Part shown: piece after piece, positions 31,201-31,824 of the stretch | Position numbering within the stretch: position 1 is the stretch's first letter | Layout: each line of letters begins with the position of its first letter | IMG/VR virus record: IMGVR_UViG_3300006737_000101 | Coordinates: 1-31,824 of that record | Length of the DNA: 31,824 bases | Source of the DNA: a virus | Reading direction: 5' to 3' (one strand) | Made by a program: the position numbers and the translations under genes | Notes under the pieces: generated by a model | The model's input: the letters and a program-made list of their open reading frames with translations, nothing else | What the model was told of the DNA's origin: nothing | The model's database searches: none

Positions 31201-31808
31201 CTCCAGAGATTCACCGTGTTCCAGTAATGGAAGAGTATGTTGTTCAAGCAGCAGAACCAGAAAGAATAGAACAAAGACTAATTACACCTGCACAAGAAGA
31301 ACGAACAGAAGTTCGTGTGGTAACTCCAGCGGAAGCTGAAAGAACAGAGACTCGCATTGTAACACCTGCTGAACCTGAACGAACCGAGACAAGAGTCATT
31401 CAAGAAGCTGAACCAGAACGCACAGAAACATTTATAGTTCAGCCAGCTAGACCAGAACGAACTGTTGTTAATGTTATTCAACATTCAAAAGCAGCTTGGA
31501 CTGAAACTAAAGTAATCACTCCAGCGAGTGAACGCAGGTTAGTATCACCAGCGGTTGAAGCCAAAGAAGCAGTTTATGAAACTGTGACTGTTCCAGCCGA
31601 TGAACGACCAGAAGACAATGACACCAACTATGTTGGACTGATCGCACAAGACGTGCAGACAGCAATGACAGAAGCTGGTGTAGATTTTGATTTGGTAGAC
31701 GAAGGTGTTAACGGGAAGTTGGCGGTTAAGTATTCTAACCTTGTCATTCCACTACTAAAAGCAGTACAAGAACTGAGTGCAGAAGTTAAAGCACTGAAGA
31801 ATGGATAA
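25284..31808 (+). CDS. giant tail fibre with YadA-head-like repeats and S74 chaperone domain
   Basis: 2,174 aa receptor-binding fibre candidate. Residues 1-428 form a beta-rich stalk/attachment part with phage-type modules (LILSDSAGTNKILEIRSNNG; TTLTLGVND-like). Residues about 429-1692 are several dozen tandem repeats of the form NTAVGxxAL or NVAIGYxA, the left-handed beta-roll pattern of trimeric autotransporter heads and phage fibres, interrupted near 1235-1310 by a separate beta domain with Cys (STTVTCDSNTDIKVGQTVTS). The C-terminal intramolecular chaperone of endosialidase (peptidase S74) begins SDRRVKRDVV (S1712 is the expected self-cleavage serine) and ends NYVGLIAQDV...KYSNLVIPLLKAVQEL. 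Between them, about 1745-2110, lies a long Glu/Pro/Val-rich repeat insert. Folding of such trimers requires the S74 domain, which then cuts itself off. It is weakly preceded by AAGG. Confidence 0.88.
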   Translation: MARIIQQGSIRTTGVSIENEPIIKSDGAGEMMQWQPSDGGADGIYITEGGSAGDPARLGIGVSPTVPLDVSGNVKISSMDTSDMLVITNADGGTANAPDLVLYRNSPSPADNDKLGLIQFRGENSADSLINYANIEAVVTDVTDGTEDSKLVFKTYVAGAETTALTLDGTSVDFGAGDFSVGGAITVSANDPQLILSDSAGTNKILEIRSNNGNAEFSSRNNASNGTFKFIGNAGGTETTHLEISAAGDTTLLRKTAGGGTGASTVLTLGVNDHPVGTNMDAGDGTRLLFKVPAADTNKVGASIDAIREHSTDANSDTSLRFMVSQNDEILDTAMTISSAGLTTITKSSAGTALLLESGGTNTYLGIKESGGTFNYIANDAGNMVFQTPGSSYSTKLQISSAGVVSIPSGSLTLGSLDIGHGAGGEPTNTAVGTDALDASHAGAAHNTAVGSNALGALNHATTAVENTAVGSGAGDAILSGARNTTVGQGSLSAACANDNTAVGKSALNVYTGSDATAVGAYAADAATTATNLTAIGDHALGALIDGGNNTALGHNSLASCTTGSANTSVGSLTLDGCIDGANNTAVGHAALSVDCESNNTMVGYKAGMVFTGGDTTAVGSGALDACTTGAQNVAVGSAALGAVIDGHYNTAVGTSALAADCGSSNVAVGRNALVSFTGDEATAIGTSAADAATTAANLTAVGRNAAGSVTDSDDHTAVGDNALASCTTGAQNTAVGSNAAFALTGNSNVAVGMNAAYYGTTTDDCIAIGRNALLGASGNTTGNYNVAIGSYSLDAATTANANVALGYSTLSDSTDGASNTAIGHQAGKSCTASDSTFIGRNAGYYATSATDTIAIGRNAFQGDGSTAPTGNHNVAIGNYSLDAATTATNNIAIGYNSGSAITSGASNVSIGFHSLRLEDAGSGNVAIGLSALEDQNVNGAQNTAVGYQAGSNLTTGKYLCAFGYNAAGAGVATGDHNIAIGHQAGYDLTSGHSNTLVGGNAGGNLTTSQDNVAIGRNALITAQAGVNSNVAIGAYALQTENSGADGCVAIGYKALQDQDGTGSNVAIGHSAALNLTTAGHSVFVGDQAGGLGVTTGSFTVAIGKRAGYDLTSGQFNVCLGGYAGQNFTNNTSNVAIGYAALNRANGGENQNIAIGEFALGGLDQSQGDGCVAVGFEALKHTNVANPKSVAIGNEAGTSSMETDNTFVGFQAGRFVAHGFANTMIGSEAAEGVSFDNNTCDTTNGSTTVTCDSNTDIKVGQTVTSVHTESGTYVTAVNDETGVTSFTLNQAAANTATNATLTFAMGTGDSNTIIGKKAAHDLSTGSRNIVVGADAGQVMTNNNDNVIIGTDAFESANGGEEGNIAIGTEALQSLNAGSGDGNVAIGYQASKALTVANPRNVAIGYQAGLNAVTPNSCVYLGYTAVGSGAATGDDNVMVGKSAGYALTSGHSSVFIGRDAGAAATDNTDNIVIGHQAFDAADGGEHYNIAIGTDALGSEASGAGSCIAIGYEALKLQNANVINTIVGFQAGDAITGGNRNTGLGYAACSTLVTADDCTAVGHSALQGTTGAKNTAIGSQAMGAADCSGTGNVAVGAYALYSVTDSESNNVAIGEGALYGLNHGSADGNIAIGKEAGRYYETNPAAAPTPDGAMTQALNSIYIGQESAGKHVSNADNEIVIGYKAVGNGPDSFTLGNASTASLHCAVSSFSSLSDRRVKRDVVDNNIGLDFIEKLTTINYKKLNPADWPEEISLSRYRDTERRQLVTPAVEAQPEVWEEAQEEVTETIEHPAIEEITEEQVIPAVEEVVETTVIPAVEEVTETITIPAVEEVTETITIPAVEEVTKTIVHPATEAVYEDVIIPAVEEIVGQRQKYTEEDVTEDVTRTEIVEEDGKWVRKEITESVTRTERTPIYEDCDLYHEDGTLCTVCVTPTKEAVTEEQQVLDENGEGVVGEDGNPVMETVVIEEAVAEVRTPEIHRVPVMEEYVVQAAEPERIEQRLITPAQEERTEVRVVTPAEAERTETRIVTPAEPERTETRVIQEAEPERTETFIVQPARPERTVVNVIQHSKAAWTETKVITPASERRLVSPAVEAKEAVYETVTVPADERPEDNDTNYVGLIAQDVQTAMTEAGVDFDLVDEGVNGKLAVKYSNLVIPLLKAVQELSAEVKALKNG
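26568..30359 (+). repeat. tandem fibre repeat block encoding NTAVG/NVAIG units
   Basis: Coding repeat array of about 14-30 residue units (core N-[TV]-A-[VI]-G-x-x-A-L). Longer blocks also recur, for example ACTTGAQN-type segments and DAATTATN/DAATTAAN segments, so the array grew by both short-unit and multi-unit duplication. DNA copies are diverged, not identical, so the expansion is old enough to have drifted. Such arrays promote recombination and length change of the fibre. Confidence 0.8.
30570..31590 (+). repeat. PAVEEVTET / PERTETR repeat insert inside the S74 domain
   Basis: Two families of short repeats: IPAVEEVTETIT-type units (about 30660-30880) and TPAEPERTETRIV-type units (about 31255-31480), both with a period near 12-13 residues. 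Between them is a charged stretch with a Cys-rich motif, CDLYHEDGTLCTVC. The DNA is Glu-codon rich and nearly periodic. It splits the S74 chaperone domain. Confidence 0.8.
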
Positions 31809-31824
31809 GGTAACAGACGTATTC

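Noticed and set aside
30537-31484. Long opposite-strand open frames rich in Cys, Phe, Ser and Asn in the fibre gene
   Set aside because: They are the mirror of Glu/Val/Pro repeat codons and show no start signals; they are shadows.

Overview
The window is a stretch of a tailed double-stranded DNA bacteriophage genome, or a prophage-like contig. It carries a Pol A replication module, a terminase, portal, scaffold and capsid block, and a very long tail fibre ending in an S74 chaperone. No integrase, lysis gene, tRNA or host housekeeping gene is visible. The left edge holds the last 61 codons of a plus-strand gene, and the right edge stops just after the fibre gene, so this is only part of the genome. 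The host cannot be named. The sigma-70-type promoters (TTGACA/TATACT) argue against Bacteroidetes, and the apparent sigma-54 promoters require a host with RpoN. Most genes start behind A-rich leaders with no clear Shine-Dalgarno (SD) sequence.

Layout. (1) From 181 to about 14,200 nearly everything is on the minus strand and reads as early and replication genes. In transcription order these are: three small genes around 13.3-14.2 kb (one a 39-aa membrane peptide), an SF2 helicase, a sigma-70 promoter at 11,445-11,473, four uncharacterised genes, a sigma-54 activator (9,151-9,903), a sigma-54 promoter with its own gene and terminator (8,592-9,125), and a recombination/replication run. That run holds a 24-aa membrane peptide, a Cas4/RecB-like nuclease, a Sak4-like ATPase, an SSB-like protein, DNA polymerase A and a DUF3987 ATPase. 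(2) 14,196-14,785 is a repeat-rich, AT-rich divergent intergenic region, a candidate regulatory region or origin. (3) From 14,786 to the end everything is on the plus strand: one small gene with its own terminator, then a sigma-54-type promoter (15,447), a 904-aa protein of unknown function, small and large terminase, portal, a small helical protein, scaffold, a second plus-strand sigma-54-type promoter (23,189) with a structured leader RNA, major capsid protein, terminator, a small beta-rich protein and a 2,174-aa fibre.

How it may work together. The most striking feature is a complete, self-consistent sigma-54 circuit. The phage encodes an AAA+ enhancer-binding-protein core (Walker A, GSYTGA loop, Walker B, arginine-finger segment) with neither a receiver nor a DNA-binding domain. 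Three intergenic sites match the -24/-12 promoter consensus with exact spacing: one before a lone 135-aa gene, one before the late operon and one before the capsid gene. I infer a cascade: host sigma-70 transcribes an early operon whose last gene is the activator, and the activator then opens host RpoN holoenzyme promoters for late genes. The capsid promoter feeds a roughly 160-nt leader with a terminator-like hairpin whose loop displays a strong Shine-Dalgarno sequence and whose arm has a competing copy upstream. This looks like an attenuator or a small RNA. All functional statements rest on reading the sequence; no searches were run.
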